64,000 bases of DNA from positions 86,333,462 through 86,397,461 of the forward strand of contig NC_092091.1 in assembly GCF_045679555.1 (NCBI RefSeq), in the 5' to 3' direction. The translations under genes and the position numbers were made by a program. Below, one piece after another: positions 25,255 to 35,194 of the stretch. The notes below the pieces were generated by a model. That model saw only the letters and a list, made by a program, of their open reading frames with translations, did no database searches and was not told where the DNA came from. The stretch comes from Salvelinus alpinus. Taxonomy: Eukaryota; Chordata; Actinopteri; Salmoniformes; Salmonidae. Numbering within the stretch: position 1 is the first letter of the stretch; each line of letters opens with the position of its first letter.

Positions 25255-26153
25255 AACTTCTTCTAACTAGGGGGCGCAATTTTAACTTTTGGCAAAAAAT
25301 GCGTAACCATTTTAAACTGCCTATTTCTCAGCCCCCGAAACTAGAATATGCATATAATAGTCAGATTAGGGTAGAAAACACTCTGAAGTTTCCAAAACTG
25401 TAAGAATTCTGTCTGTGAGTTAAACAGAACTGATATTGCAGGCGAAAACCTGAGAAAATTCCAAACAGGAAGTGGCAATCTTTTTGAGAGCTCTGTGTTC
25501 CAATGCCTTCCTATCGCATATGTGAAGTCACATCAATAAGACCTCTTTTTCTATGTCTTCCCTAAGGTGTCAACAGCCTTTAGACGTAGTTTCAGGCCTT
25601 TATTTTGAAGGATGAGCCTGCAAGAGCACATTGGGTAAGTGGACAGGTGGGGGCTCTCCGGGTGATTTTTGCGCAATTCTGAAAGGTAGCCATTGTTTCT
25701 CTCGCTCCTAGTGAAAAGCCAACTGTCCCGGTTGATTTATTATCGAATAGATATGTACGGAGGTACGGAGGTATTTGGATATAAAACATATCTTTATGGA
25801 ACAAAAGGAACATTTGCTGTCTAACTGGGAGTCTCGTGAGTGAAACCAACCGAAGATCATCAAAGGTAAACGATTAATTTGATTGGTTGGTTTTGGTTAC
25901 CGAGTTACCTGACGCTAGCTGTTCTTATTGTTTTGTAGAGCGATCGATAGTATTGCTTTCGCTGTAAAGCATAATTTCAAAATCTGAGACGACAGATGGA
26001 TTAACAAAAGGCTAAGCTGTGTTTTGCAATATTGCACTTGTGATTTCATGAAATTATATTTTATGATTTACCTCTGGCGCTAGGCTACGCTATGCTAGTC
26101 AGGGTTTTTGATGACAAAAATCCCGGATCCGGGATGGGGAGTCCAGAAAGGTT
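25255..26153. mobile_element. TTAA-flanked non-autonomous element (piggyBac-like)
   Basis: Bounded by TTAA at 25251-25254 and 26154-26157. One end starts AACTTCTTCTAACTAGGGGG; the other, read inward on the opposite strand, starts AACCTTTCTGGACTCCCC and leads to CCCGGATCCGGG (26122-26133). The copy at 53572-57008 has the same two ends and TTAA flanks. TTAA target duplication is the hallmark of piggyBac-type elements; no transposase is coded. Class is inferred. Confidence 0.65.
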
Positions 26154-26157
26154 TTAA

Positions 26158-26512
26158 ACAAAATTGGCAGCGGCCAATTGTCTCGGAGAAGAAGAACAAA
26201 TCCCATTGTGAAATAATGCTTATTAGCCTCTTCATTGCAGCCCAGGTCTACTGGTTGTATTCATTTATTTTCTCTACAAGCTGACCAATAGAATAGGTGA
26301 AATGTTCTACTATGGGGGATACTCGTCTAGTTGGCTGAGGAAAGCAAATGTCTTCAAAGAGCGCATCGGAATTAGGTTAGAAGGACCACACATTGTTGCA
26401 TCCTTGACTTGCATGTTCTGTTGATATTAACTTCCATAATCTAAATAGCATTTGTCATTCTGAGCCCCGTGGGTGGACACCCTAATCAGGTTACACACAC
26501 AATGCATATGGG
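26158..26512 (-). other. Proposed 3'UTR of gene C
   Basis: Minus-strand AATAAA at 26264-26269 lies about 245 bp past the stop of gene C. No other feature seen. Confidence 0.35.
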
Positions 26513-29341
26513 TCAGGTAAATTTACCAAATGTCCGGTAAATTAAAATGCGGATGTCAAATGTCTGGAGCCTAACAGAAGCCCTGGTCTTGACCCACCGT
26601 GTGTGTTCCATGACCCAGAAGGCAGCAGGAATGAGGAGCAGAAACAGAGCTTTGGAGGCCACCATCAGGAACCAGCTCAGACCACAGTCAGCAGACGCAC
26701 CACAGTCAGGACATTCACAAGAGTCGTCTGTACAGTAGAGAGGAACAACATCACTAAACAGCTTCCTGTTTATGGTTAATATAACCTATCGTCTAGTCCC
26801 CTGGATACAGTTACTACCAACTATGAGTTGTTTTAATAGGAACTTTAAAAAGCACCAGAGCATGTTCACTACCAGAGGAACATGGACTTTACTGGATGTT
26901 CACACATGAAACAAGGAACAAATTCTTACCTATTAAAATCCTAGTCGTGATGTTTCCATAGTGGTACAACTCTTTCTGTTTAATTCCTCCTTTACCTCCA
27001 TCATCCACTACCTTGTTCTCCGTTGTCCCACAGTAGTAGAGTCCCAGGTCAGATTCAGTGATGTTCTCAATCAGTAGATCATAGGACTTGTTAGAGGGGT
27101 TCCACACCGGAGTGAAGCGAGGGAGAGGATATTTGAAATAGTTGTAAACGGAGATCGTAAGAGTAGGTTGGTGCTCATGAGAACAATTCCTGAACCACAC
27201 AATAAATATTCCAATGGAAACACTACAGTCACAGTAGAGAGTGATGTTGTCTCCTGGTCTGACTCTCAGCTCCACCTCTGCTGCAGAGATCCCATCCTGA
27301 CTGGAGGAAACAGCACCTACAGTTAGCAGAGGAACAGTGTTAGGATGAACTGACTGGAGGAAACAGCACCTACAGGTAGCAGAGGAACAGTGTTAGGATG
27401 AACTGACTGGAGGAAACAGCACCTACAGGTAGCAGAGGAACAGTGTTAGGATGAACTGACTGGAGGAAACAGCACCTACAGGTAGCAGAGGAACAGTGTC
27501 AGGATGAACTGACTGGAGGAAACAGCACCTACAGGTAGCAGAGGAACAGTGTTAGGATGAACTGACTGGAGGAAACAGCACCTACAGGTAGCAGAGGAAC
27601 AGTGTTAGGATGAACTGACTGGAGGAAACAGCACCTACAGGTAGCAGAGGAACAGTGTTAGGATGAACTGACTGGAGGAAACAGCACCTACAAATAAAAT
27701 GATATTTGTCACATGCTTCGTAAACAAAAGGTGCCTGTTAAGATATATATTTACAAACAGACTTAGCGATACTGTCTTTGTCCTCAATTTGTGTAGTTTC
27801 ATAAAATGTAATAGTCTAGTCTAGTTTAGTCTCATAAAATGTAATAGTCTAGTCTAGTTTAGTCTCATAAAATGTAATAGTCTAGTCTAGTTTAGTCTCA
27901 TAAAATGTAATAGTCTAGTCTAGTTTAGTCTCATAAAATGTAATAGTCGAGTCTAGTTTAGTCTCATAAAATGTAATAGTCTAGTCTAGTTTAGTCTCAT
28001 AAAATGTAATAGTCTAGTCTAGTTTAGTCTCATAAAATGTAATAGTCTAGTCTAGTTTAGTCTCATAAAATGCCAATGTCCAGTAGCAAGGGATCCGTTC
28101 ATTATAGAAAATGCTTCCTTATTCAAATAAAAACATTTTTTTGCACCATGAAGTAATCCAACAATGTGTACGCTGCCATCTTGTCAATTTCAAGTCTTCT
28201 TTTATTGGTCGAGACAGCTGGGTCCACCCCAAAGTGCCGCATGTCATGATGACAAACACCTGTCTCGACCAATGAGAGAAGATTTGAAGTCAAACATTTG
28301 TGGCATGCGGGAATAGCACTTGAAGGCAGCATTAGTGCACAACACATTTTATCTTGAGGCAAGCCATAGAGATAGATAGAAGACTCATCTTTATATTGTG
28401 CCATTATAGCATCTGTGACAGCACGGGCAGTGCCAATGAGGTGCCACTACAACCCATTGAAAACCCAACCCAGTTGACTACTTTAAAATGGCGGAATAAT
28501 GATGGAAGCCCTCAATGGCGATGACCACGCTACAATGGCCTTTTGGCCACTACAGAACTCTATCATTCTCTATGAGGCAAACTGAAGTTTAAGTAGCCGA
28601 AGTCTACGCTCCTTCGTAGGGGAATTGTCAACAGTAGCGATGTTTTTGTTGTCATTAGACAGATGACAATTTTTATTGCACTTTTTTTTTTTTCAATACT
28701 GCACCAAACGTCTTTGTTAGACATACAATTGCGCGACTAAGACTTCTGTATTTAATCTCCGATTGATTCTGGCTACTTTGATGAAGTTGTTGCGTTTGGC
28801 GTCTCAAGCCTTCCTCAGTGGTCTCAAGAGGGACAAACAGTAACATCGCCGCTTTGTTTTCGTGTTTTAAGGGAGTATGCGAGCACAGACGTTCACTTCG
28901 CATTGCGGAGTTCTGCTAGGAACAAACCGAAACTACAGTATGTCTGCGGACTCTCAGCCTTGAGATCTTGGTTTGGAGGCTGTGATATATGTTCCTGTTG
29001 GTCGAAAGAGGAAAGTCTGTAAACAAGCTCATGAAAAGGAGAGAGTCCAGATCCAGCTACGGGAAACAATGATAGACTACTGTCTGCAAACATCTTAGTC
29101 TCCTGTCACTCGGACAATAAGAATCTACTCATCCTTGACCGGAAAATAAAAATCGATATTTCGCTTTTTCGATTTAATGCAACCCTTTACATATAAACGT
29201 CATGTTTTAATCACAATTATACCATACATCTAGTTAACCGTAAAACCAGAAATAAATGAGTTATACTGTAGGAATAAGGCCCGGTGAAACAAAAGTTTAC
29301 CCACTGAAGAATGCAATCAGAGCGACACACAGCCTGTTCAT
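26513..29341 (-). CDS. Receptor gene C: Ig V-set protein with Lys in the TM segment
   Basis: Three exons: leader 29305-29341 (MNRLCVALIAFFS), V 26930-27316, and a single stalk/TM/tail exon 26513-26727; 639 nt, 212 residues, in frame throughout. The V domain is the A/D subtype: Cys41, Cys43, Trp53, Cys57 in RNCSHEHQP, SDLGLYYC, KELYHYGNITTRI. The stalk is Cys-rich (DSCECPDCGASADC). The membrane segment LSWFLMVASKALFLLLIPAA has Lys167 in its middle. The 31-residue tail EHTRWVKTRASVRLQ.. has no canonical ITIM; LIYRTF ends in Phe. A basic TM residue with a short tail is the known signature of activating receptors that pair with ITAM adaptors such as FcR-gamma or DAP12. That pairing is inferred. 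Intron 1 holds the arm shared with gene E. Confidence 0.65.
27317..27687 (-). repeat. 53-bp splice-acceptor minisatellite, 7 copies (gene C)
   Basis: 371 bp, exactly 7 x 53, from the V-exon edge (27316) to 27687. The array is cut off abruptly within a unit and joined to a LINE tail fragment. Confidence 0.9.
27688..27757 (-). mobile_element. LINE 3'-tail fragment at a duplication breakpoint
   Basis: AAATAAAATGATATTTGTCACATGC resembles (in part) the 3' end of the salmonid LINE seen antisense at 39238 (GTCACATGCACCAAATACAA). It lies exactly between the 53-bp array and the start of the segment shared with 44150-46285. Confidence 0.4.
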
Positions 29342-29900
29342 CTCGTAGTCTGATGGTGAATATAGCTGGGTCTCTAATGCGGATATTAGTTAGTATAATG
29401 GATACACAGAACCATACAAGGATAGACGCGACACTACTGCCCTGCCCTCTCATGTTCACACCTTGTAACTTCAGCTTGGCCGTCTCAAGGTCTGACGGTA
29501 AACCTTAATGCGGCTACACACAACGCAAACGCAACGACGGAGCGAGTTCTACATACTTTGTGAGGCTACATTCTTGGAATGGATCATATATGACGCTCTG
29601 TCACTCTGTTTGCATAGGTTGTGTAGGGAGGGCTCCTTTAGCCACCTAAGGTCGATGTCCACGCCCCCGCGGAAATCTAATTAGCATCATAAAACAATCC
29701 CATAAAATCCCTTAGTTTAAAATAGAGACTTTTTGTTGCATTGGATGCTTCTCAATCCACCTCATCAGCCTGTCGCATTTCTGCATCTGGTGTGAAAGCT
29801 GACAGAGCTAGAGCGATGTCTGTCAGACCATGAGGCATCCTGAAAATTGGTCTTCTCACGAAACCGTCTGTAACATCTGAACGGTTTGGCCTAAAAACGA
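27758..29900 (-). repeat. Left arm of the C/E inverted duplication
   Basis: Matches 44150-46285 in inverted orientation over about 2.1 kb, including the leader exon, promoter and most of intron 1 of gene C. Contains a 33-bp array at 27800-28075 (unit ATAAAATGTAATAGTCTAGT plus CTAGTTTAGTCTC, about 8 copies; 3-4 copies in the other arm). A 66-codon open frame (29093-28893, MFADSSLSLFPV..) is kept in both arms, but no family is recognised. Confidence 0.8.
29342..29540 (-). promoter_or_regulatory. C/E-type promoter block of gene C
   Basis: Differs completely from the A/B/D/F promoter until the last 40 bp (GACCCAGCTA..ATCAGACTACGAG). No CRE or CCAAT box as in the other genes. Shared with gene E (44520-44720), with a relic at 14275-14442. 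A second ATG at 29454 opens MRGQGSSVASILVWFCVSI, out of frame with the leader ATG and itself signal-peptide-like. Confidence 0.45.
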
Positions 29901-30476
29901 ATATGAAAGGATGATGGTGAGAAACACGATGGTGTTATCCGTTTTTCTCAACGAGCCAGGAGATTCGTCTGAAGCCGGTAACGCTGATGTGCCAACTTAT
30001 GTCTGTAGCGTCCCGAACCGTTTAGGCTACAAACTAATATGACCCCACTGTGGAAACGGGAGACTCTCACGAATACAATTTTGGTCTACGACCCCCAAAA
30101 GTGTCAAGGGGCTCGTCTGAAGGTAACCCTAACAAATTAATGGAAGAATGGTGGTAGTTTTGTTCCAACAAAAAGTGCTTAAATATGTCCCTAAAAATGT
30201 AAATATTTAGTGAGCTTATATCTCCTAGATAAAGGACAGACACCTCAAACCTTATTCCTTATGATTTATTTTTTTACACTTTTTTTTGCCATGAATTTGT
30301 TATTCAATGTGTTTCTATGGGCCAAAGGTTATATTTTATCCCCCCCAAAATATTTCATTTTTTATACCTGAAGGGGTCCTAAAACTCTAAATCAAACAGC
30401 TAAATGATCATTTTAAAACAATTCTATATGTTAATATAGTAAATAATGAAATAAAATTAATTAAACTGAATCAATA
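29901..30476. other. Intergenic spacer between C and D
   Basis: Some resemblance of 30000-30085 to 44100-44180 (GTTTAGGCTACAAACTAATATGACC in part). No exon seen; nothing else recognised. Confidence 0.35.
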
Positions 30477-30482
30477 TTTATT
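30477..30482 (-). terminator. Candidate polyadenylation signal of gene D
   Basis: Minus-strand AATAAA in the same GAATCAATATTTATT context as genes A and F. It lies about 900 bp past the stop, because the minisatellite lengthens the 3'UTR. Confidence 0.45.
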
Positions 30483-30674
30483 TAGCTACATTAGCACATA
30501 TAAAAACACATACAAAATGGAATACAATGCACTTTAACATTTACAAATACAAATTAAAGCTACAACAAGAGCTATTTAACCATATTCTCTGAGCTTAACA
30601 ACATTTTCTAAACTACTTGTTATTACTATTGCATGAAAAAAAAAAAATGTAAAAACTGTTGTTTTCCTTCCCAG

Positions 30675-31410
30675 CTGTGGGTATTGATGGCTGGTATAGG
30701 TCTCACTCTGCTGGTATTGATGGATGGTATAGGTCTCACACTCTGCTGGTATTGATGGCTGGTATAGGTCTCACACTCTGCTGGTATTGATGGATGGTAT
30801 AGGTCTCACTCTGATGGTATTGGTGGATGGTATAGGTCTCACTCTGCTGGTATTGATGGCTGGTATAGGTCTCACACTCTGCTGGTATTGATGGATGGTA
30901 TAGGTCTCACTCTGCTGGTATTGATGGATGGTATAGGTCTCACTCTGCTGGTATTGATGGATGGTATAGGTCTCACTCTGCTGGTATTGATGGATGGTAT
31001 AGGTCTCACTCTACTGGTATTGATGGATGGTATAGGTCTCACTCTGCTGGTATTGATGGATGGTAAAGGTCTCACACTCTGCTGGTATTGATGGATGGTA
31101 TAGGTCTCACACTGCTGGTATTGATGGTTGGTATAGGTCTCACACTCTGTTGGTATTGATGGATGGTATAGGTCTCACACTCTGCTGGTATTGATGGATG
31201 GTAAAGGTCTCACACTCTGCTGGTATTGATGGATGGTATAGATCTCACACTCTTCTGGTATTGATGGATGGTATAGGTCTCACTCTGCTGGTATTGATGG
31301 GTGGTAAAGGTCTCACACTGCTAGTATTGATGGATGGTAAAGGTCTCACACTGCTGGTATTGATGGATGGTATAGGTCTCACACTCTGCTGGTATTGATG
31401 GCTTTGTAGG
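30675..31410 (-). repeat. 33/35-bp terminal-exon minisatellite, gene D
   Basis: About 22 units. 30872-31075 consists only of 33-bp units, open in the [11 protein letters not shown] frame. The exon-proximal unit is the 35-bp type and supplies the stop of gene D. Confidence 0.85.
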
Positions 31411-33024
31411 TACTGAAGTCAGAGTTCTGAGCTTTCTTCTTCGTTGGTCTCCTCTGTCCCGGACGGATATCCAATGGGCAGTAACTCATGTCTCCTTCTT
31501 CCTGAGAGAGAAAGAGAGAGGCAGAGAGAGAGAGAAAAACAGAGTTAGATTTGATAAATAGTCTGTTAATATTATTGACATATCAACATACATTAAGATT
31601 ATAAAACATGTTTTGATGATATTTATGTTATTTTTTAAAATGATAGAGCAAGCCATTAAAATAAACTTTGAATTAGGCTGGGTTAACAAACACATGGACT
31701 ACAAATCAAGATGGCTAACCAAAATAAAACTACAACACCCACTCTGACTGTAGTCTGCTCTCCGCTGTCGCTTCCCCTGGTGGTCGTCCTGTTCAGAGGA
31801 ACCTGAGTCTCAGTTGGAGCTGCAGAGGAAGAGTTATCACCATTAAAACACCAAGTTTGAGGTTAAACAAGGACATATCAGTTAAAAGTTGGTAGATGTT
31901 TACATGTTGTGGTCAAGATGCTTTTTAAAAATGAAGGTTAAAATCATAGGTAATTATTTTAATAATAAGTAAGATTGATAAGGACTACCCAGACTTAAAA
32001 TATGAATGAGTGATTAAGTCAATCCTGACTGAGAGTGAGAGAGTAAGTTTACCTGTTGTTCTGCAGAAGGAGTAGACACAGGCAGAGGAGAGGAGAGAGG
32101 AGAGGAGAGCAGACACAGGACACAGACTGAACAGCAACATCCAACACAGTCCACAGTCTACATCCGGTGTTCTGGTATCTGGACAAGACACACAGGAATA
32201 AATGGAGGACTATGATCATAGAGCTCATTCTCCTCTCATTCAAGGAAACCAGAGATGCTTTACCACAACCAAATATACAGCCATTAAATAAATTGAGAAT
32301 TATATATTGTTCTTACCAAATGAAAGCCTTCTCATGACATGTCCATAGTGGTAGACATTACTCTCTATAGTCCCACAGTAGTAGAGTCCCAGGTCAGATG
32401 CAGTGATGTTCTCAATCAGTAGATCATAGGACTGATTATAGCGGTTCCAGAACATCGTATACCGAGGGAGAGGACTGAGGACATGAGATGACAAACGGTT
32501 GTAATATGTAATAACAAGAGGAGGCTGGTGCTCATGAGAGCACTTCCTGAACCAGACTGTGTACATTTCACTTGTTGTTCTACAGTCACTATAGAGAGTG
32601 ATGTTGTCTCCTGGTCTGACTCTCAGCTCCACCTCTGCTGCAGAGATCCCATCCTGACTGGAGGAAACAGCACCTACAGGAAGCAGAGGAACAGTGTTAG
32701 GATGAACTGACTGGAGGAAACAGCTCCTACAGGTAGCAGAGGAACAGTGTTAGGATGAACTGACTGGAGGAAACAGCACCTACAGGTAGCAGAGGAACAG
32801 TGTTAGGATGAATCACAGAATGTCACCTTGACATCTTAAACTTCTCCACATGAAAATATAAACCTCATGTCTTTACCACAGTCATCACAATATCACAATA
32901 ATAAGATAACAAATCCTTTCAACCATATAACCACATCAATAAATCATCTATCATCCAGCTATAAGGCCCAGTAAAAAAGTTACTCACATAAGAATGCAAT
33001 CAGAGTGACACACAGCCTGTCCAT
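31379..33024 (-). CDS. Receptor gene D: Ig V-set protein, canonical Cys replaced by Ser
   Basis: Exons 32988-33024, 32317-32673, 32053-32178, 31743-31819 and 31379-31501; 720 nt, 239 residues, all junctions in frame. Leader MDRLCVTLIAFLC. The V domain is A/C-like but reads TLYSDC: residue 41, the canonical B-strand Cys, is Ser (codon AGT), while Cys43, Cys57 and the F-strand YYC remain. It also has a shorter segment before the KVYHHG/VYHYG end. TM exon DTRTPDVDCGLCWMLLF.., no charge in the membrane. The tail carries MSYCPL (Tyr206; ITIM-like but Met at -2) and STYKAI (Tyr231; fits the ITIM consensus). Probable inhibitory receptor, inferred. Disulfide loss could mean a changed fold or an ageing gene. 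Confidence 0.7.
32674..32779 (-). repeat. 53-bp splice-acceptor minisatellite, 2 copies (gene D)
   Basis: 106 bp, exactly 2 x 53, from the V-exon edge 32673. This shortest array is probably closest to the ancestral state. One unit has GCTCCTACAG instead of GCACCTACAG. Confidence 0.85.
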
Positions 33025-33270
33025 GTTGTGATCTGATGGTCTGATGGTGACTGTCAGAGAGTAGCTGGGTCTTTGAGTAACAAAGTCTTTGCTGCGTATT
33101 TCCGTGTTCATGACTAGATGTACTTTACCATGAAAGGACATACGAGCAGCGATTGGTTCGATCGAGTGGAAAGTTTTCAGCTCGTGGTCCTTTTCTCTGA
33201 AACCCATGTTGTGACAGGAAGAGGAGGGTCTAGCATCGAGGTAAACAGGTTTCACACCAACGTGACGTCA
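33025..33270 (-). promoter_or_regulatory. Proximal promoter block of gene D
   Basis: Inverted CCAAT (ATTGG) at 33152-33156 and the CRE palindrome TGACGTCA at 33263-33270, at the same distances from the leader ATG as in genes A, B and F. Confidence 0.5.
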
Positions 33271-33544
33271 ATGGAAAATATTCAGCTTCTTTGAGGTGGT
33301 CACCTTAAATAGCAACACCTTAAGAGACCTACAGACACTCTACGAAGAAACAAACACACATTTTGATGACTGAGTTGACCTTTAAACCAGAAAATACACT
33401 TATACAGAGGCTTAAAGTAGACCAATAGACCTATAATCCTTTTTACCTGTAGTCAGGCAGCAGACCTAATGCTATACATCAGGTAGGCCTTATATCTGTT
33501 GTCAGGTCTAATGTTTGACCTCATGGTTGACCTATTTCAGGTAA
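33271..33544. other. Upstream spacer of gene D
   Basis: No feature beyond short imperfect repeats of GACCT/ACCTA. Nothing coding seen. Confidence 0.4.
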
Positions 33545-34078
33545 CATGGAGACTAAACACTAAGTATTAGACCATAACACTCTGATAACATGGAGACTAA
33601 ACACTAAGTATTAAACCATAACACTGATAACATGGAGACTAAACACTAAGTATTAAACCATAACACTCTGATAACATGGAGACTAAACACTAAGTATTAA
33701 ACCATAACACTGATAACATGGAGACTAAACACTAAGTATTAAACCATAACACTCTGATAACATGGAGACTAAACACTAAGTATTAAACCATAACACTGAT
33801 AACATGGAGACTAAACACTAAGTATTAAACCATAACACTCTGATAACATGGAGACTAAACACTATTAAACCATAACACTCTGATAACATGGAGACTAAAC
33901 ACTAAGTATTAAACCATAACACTGATAACATGGAGACTAAACACTAAGTATTAAACCATAACACTCTGATAACATGGAGACTAAACACTAAGTATTAGAC
34001 CATAACACTCTGATAACATGGAGACTAAACACTAAGTATTAAACCATAACACTCTGATAACATGGAGACTAAACACTA
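33545..34078. repeat. 42/44-bp minisatellite, about 12 copies
   Basis: Unit ATAACATGGAGACTAAACAC plus TAAGTATTAAACCATAACAC, followed by CTGT-like ends of two lengths: CACTCTGATAAC (44 bp) and CACTGATAAC (42 bp). The two lengths alternate over most of the array, implying an 86-bp higher-order unit. Confidence 0.85.
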
Positions 34079-34218
34079 CGTCCTGGATACAGCCATCGGC
34101 CAAATACCTCAACACCCCAAGGTGCCTTATTGCTGTTATAAACAGGTTACCAATGTAATTAGGACAATAAACAAGTTGTTTTGCTTCATACCTGTGGTAT
34201 ATTGTCTCATATATATAT

Positions 34219-34641
34219 AGCCATTCAGCATTCATGGCTCTAACTAGCGAGTTTAAAATTGTACTTTTAATTCATGAATAGAGAATGTTATTTTTCATGA
34301 TGGACCTTTTTATTTTGAACACTTAACAGATGTTTATCTTTCATTTGCTGTATTGGACTTGTTAATGTGTGAAAGTTAAATATTTAAAAAAATATATTTT
34401 TGAATTTCGCACGCTGCCTTTTCAGTGGAATGTTGTGGGTGTTCCGCTAGCCCGGGGCTAGAAAGGTTAATAATCGATCAATTTGAAGATGGGATGATCT
34501 GTGTTCAATACAAAAAGAAAACAAACTGACACAACTTTTTTTTCAGCATTCATGGCTCTAACTAGCGAGTTTAAAATTGTACTTTTAATTAATGAATAGA
34601 GAGTGTTATTTTTCATGATGGACCTTTTTATTTTGAACACT
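34219..34641. repeat. About 100-bp direct duplication around a repeat fragment
   Basis: CATTCATGGCTCTAACTAGC and the following ~95 bp occur at 34229-34326 and again at 34548-34641. Between them is a fragment ending TAGCCCGGGGCTAGAAAGGTT, which resembles one end of the TTAA-flanked elements. Could be a duplication made at insertion or a simple tandem segment; not resolvable by eye. Confidence 0.5.
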
Positions 34642-35194
34642 TATCTATGGTGGTGATAATAGTAAACTACAATACCCAAGATGCACTGGAGGATGTGCTA
34701 CTTACCCAGTGTTAAACAGTACTTTTCATCTTATCTGATAAATGATCTCTGTGTTAATCAATGAACAGTGGCCAATCAGTTAACATCCACACTCTGGTCA
34801 ATATGTGTGAAGGGGAGAGATTTATGTGACAAATTAACTTGTAATAACAATGTTTGGTCTCTCTTCCTCAGGCTGAATGACAGCACCATGGCAACAACAT
34901 CAGGAAGTCAGTGTGGGTTTCCTGTGTACTAAGTGTGTCTTCTCAGCCATTCAGTGACGATCTGATCAGTGACTAGCTCTTATATGAGGACTGTAATGTC
35001 AACATCATAATATCAGATTTATCAACATTAGTAGTGGTCATTGTATGTTTATGTTTACATGTGTTTACATGTGTTTATATATATGGGAGTGTGTCCATAT
35101 GATTGTATCTCATCTTATGTGTGTGGTTGTGGTTTACTCAGCTAGTGCTGCTGCTCTGTAGGGGAGGGGTTAAGTTTCAGGTCTGAGGAGCAGT
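34642..35194 (-). repeat. Left half of the D/orphan near-palindrome
   Basis: 34925-35107 is the inverted copy of 37555-37770. Landmarks on both sides are TCAGTGACTAGCTCTTATAT, TTATCAACATTAGTAGTGGT and GTGTGTCCATATGATTGTAT. The two halves enclose the 30-bp array. Confidence 0.75.

Noticed and set aside
28123..28404. 93-codon minus-strand frame in intron 1 of gene C
   Set aside because: No recognisable domain; the mirrored segment in gene E's arm does not keep an equal frame.
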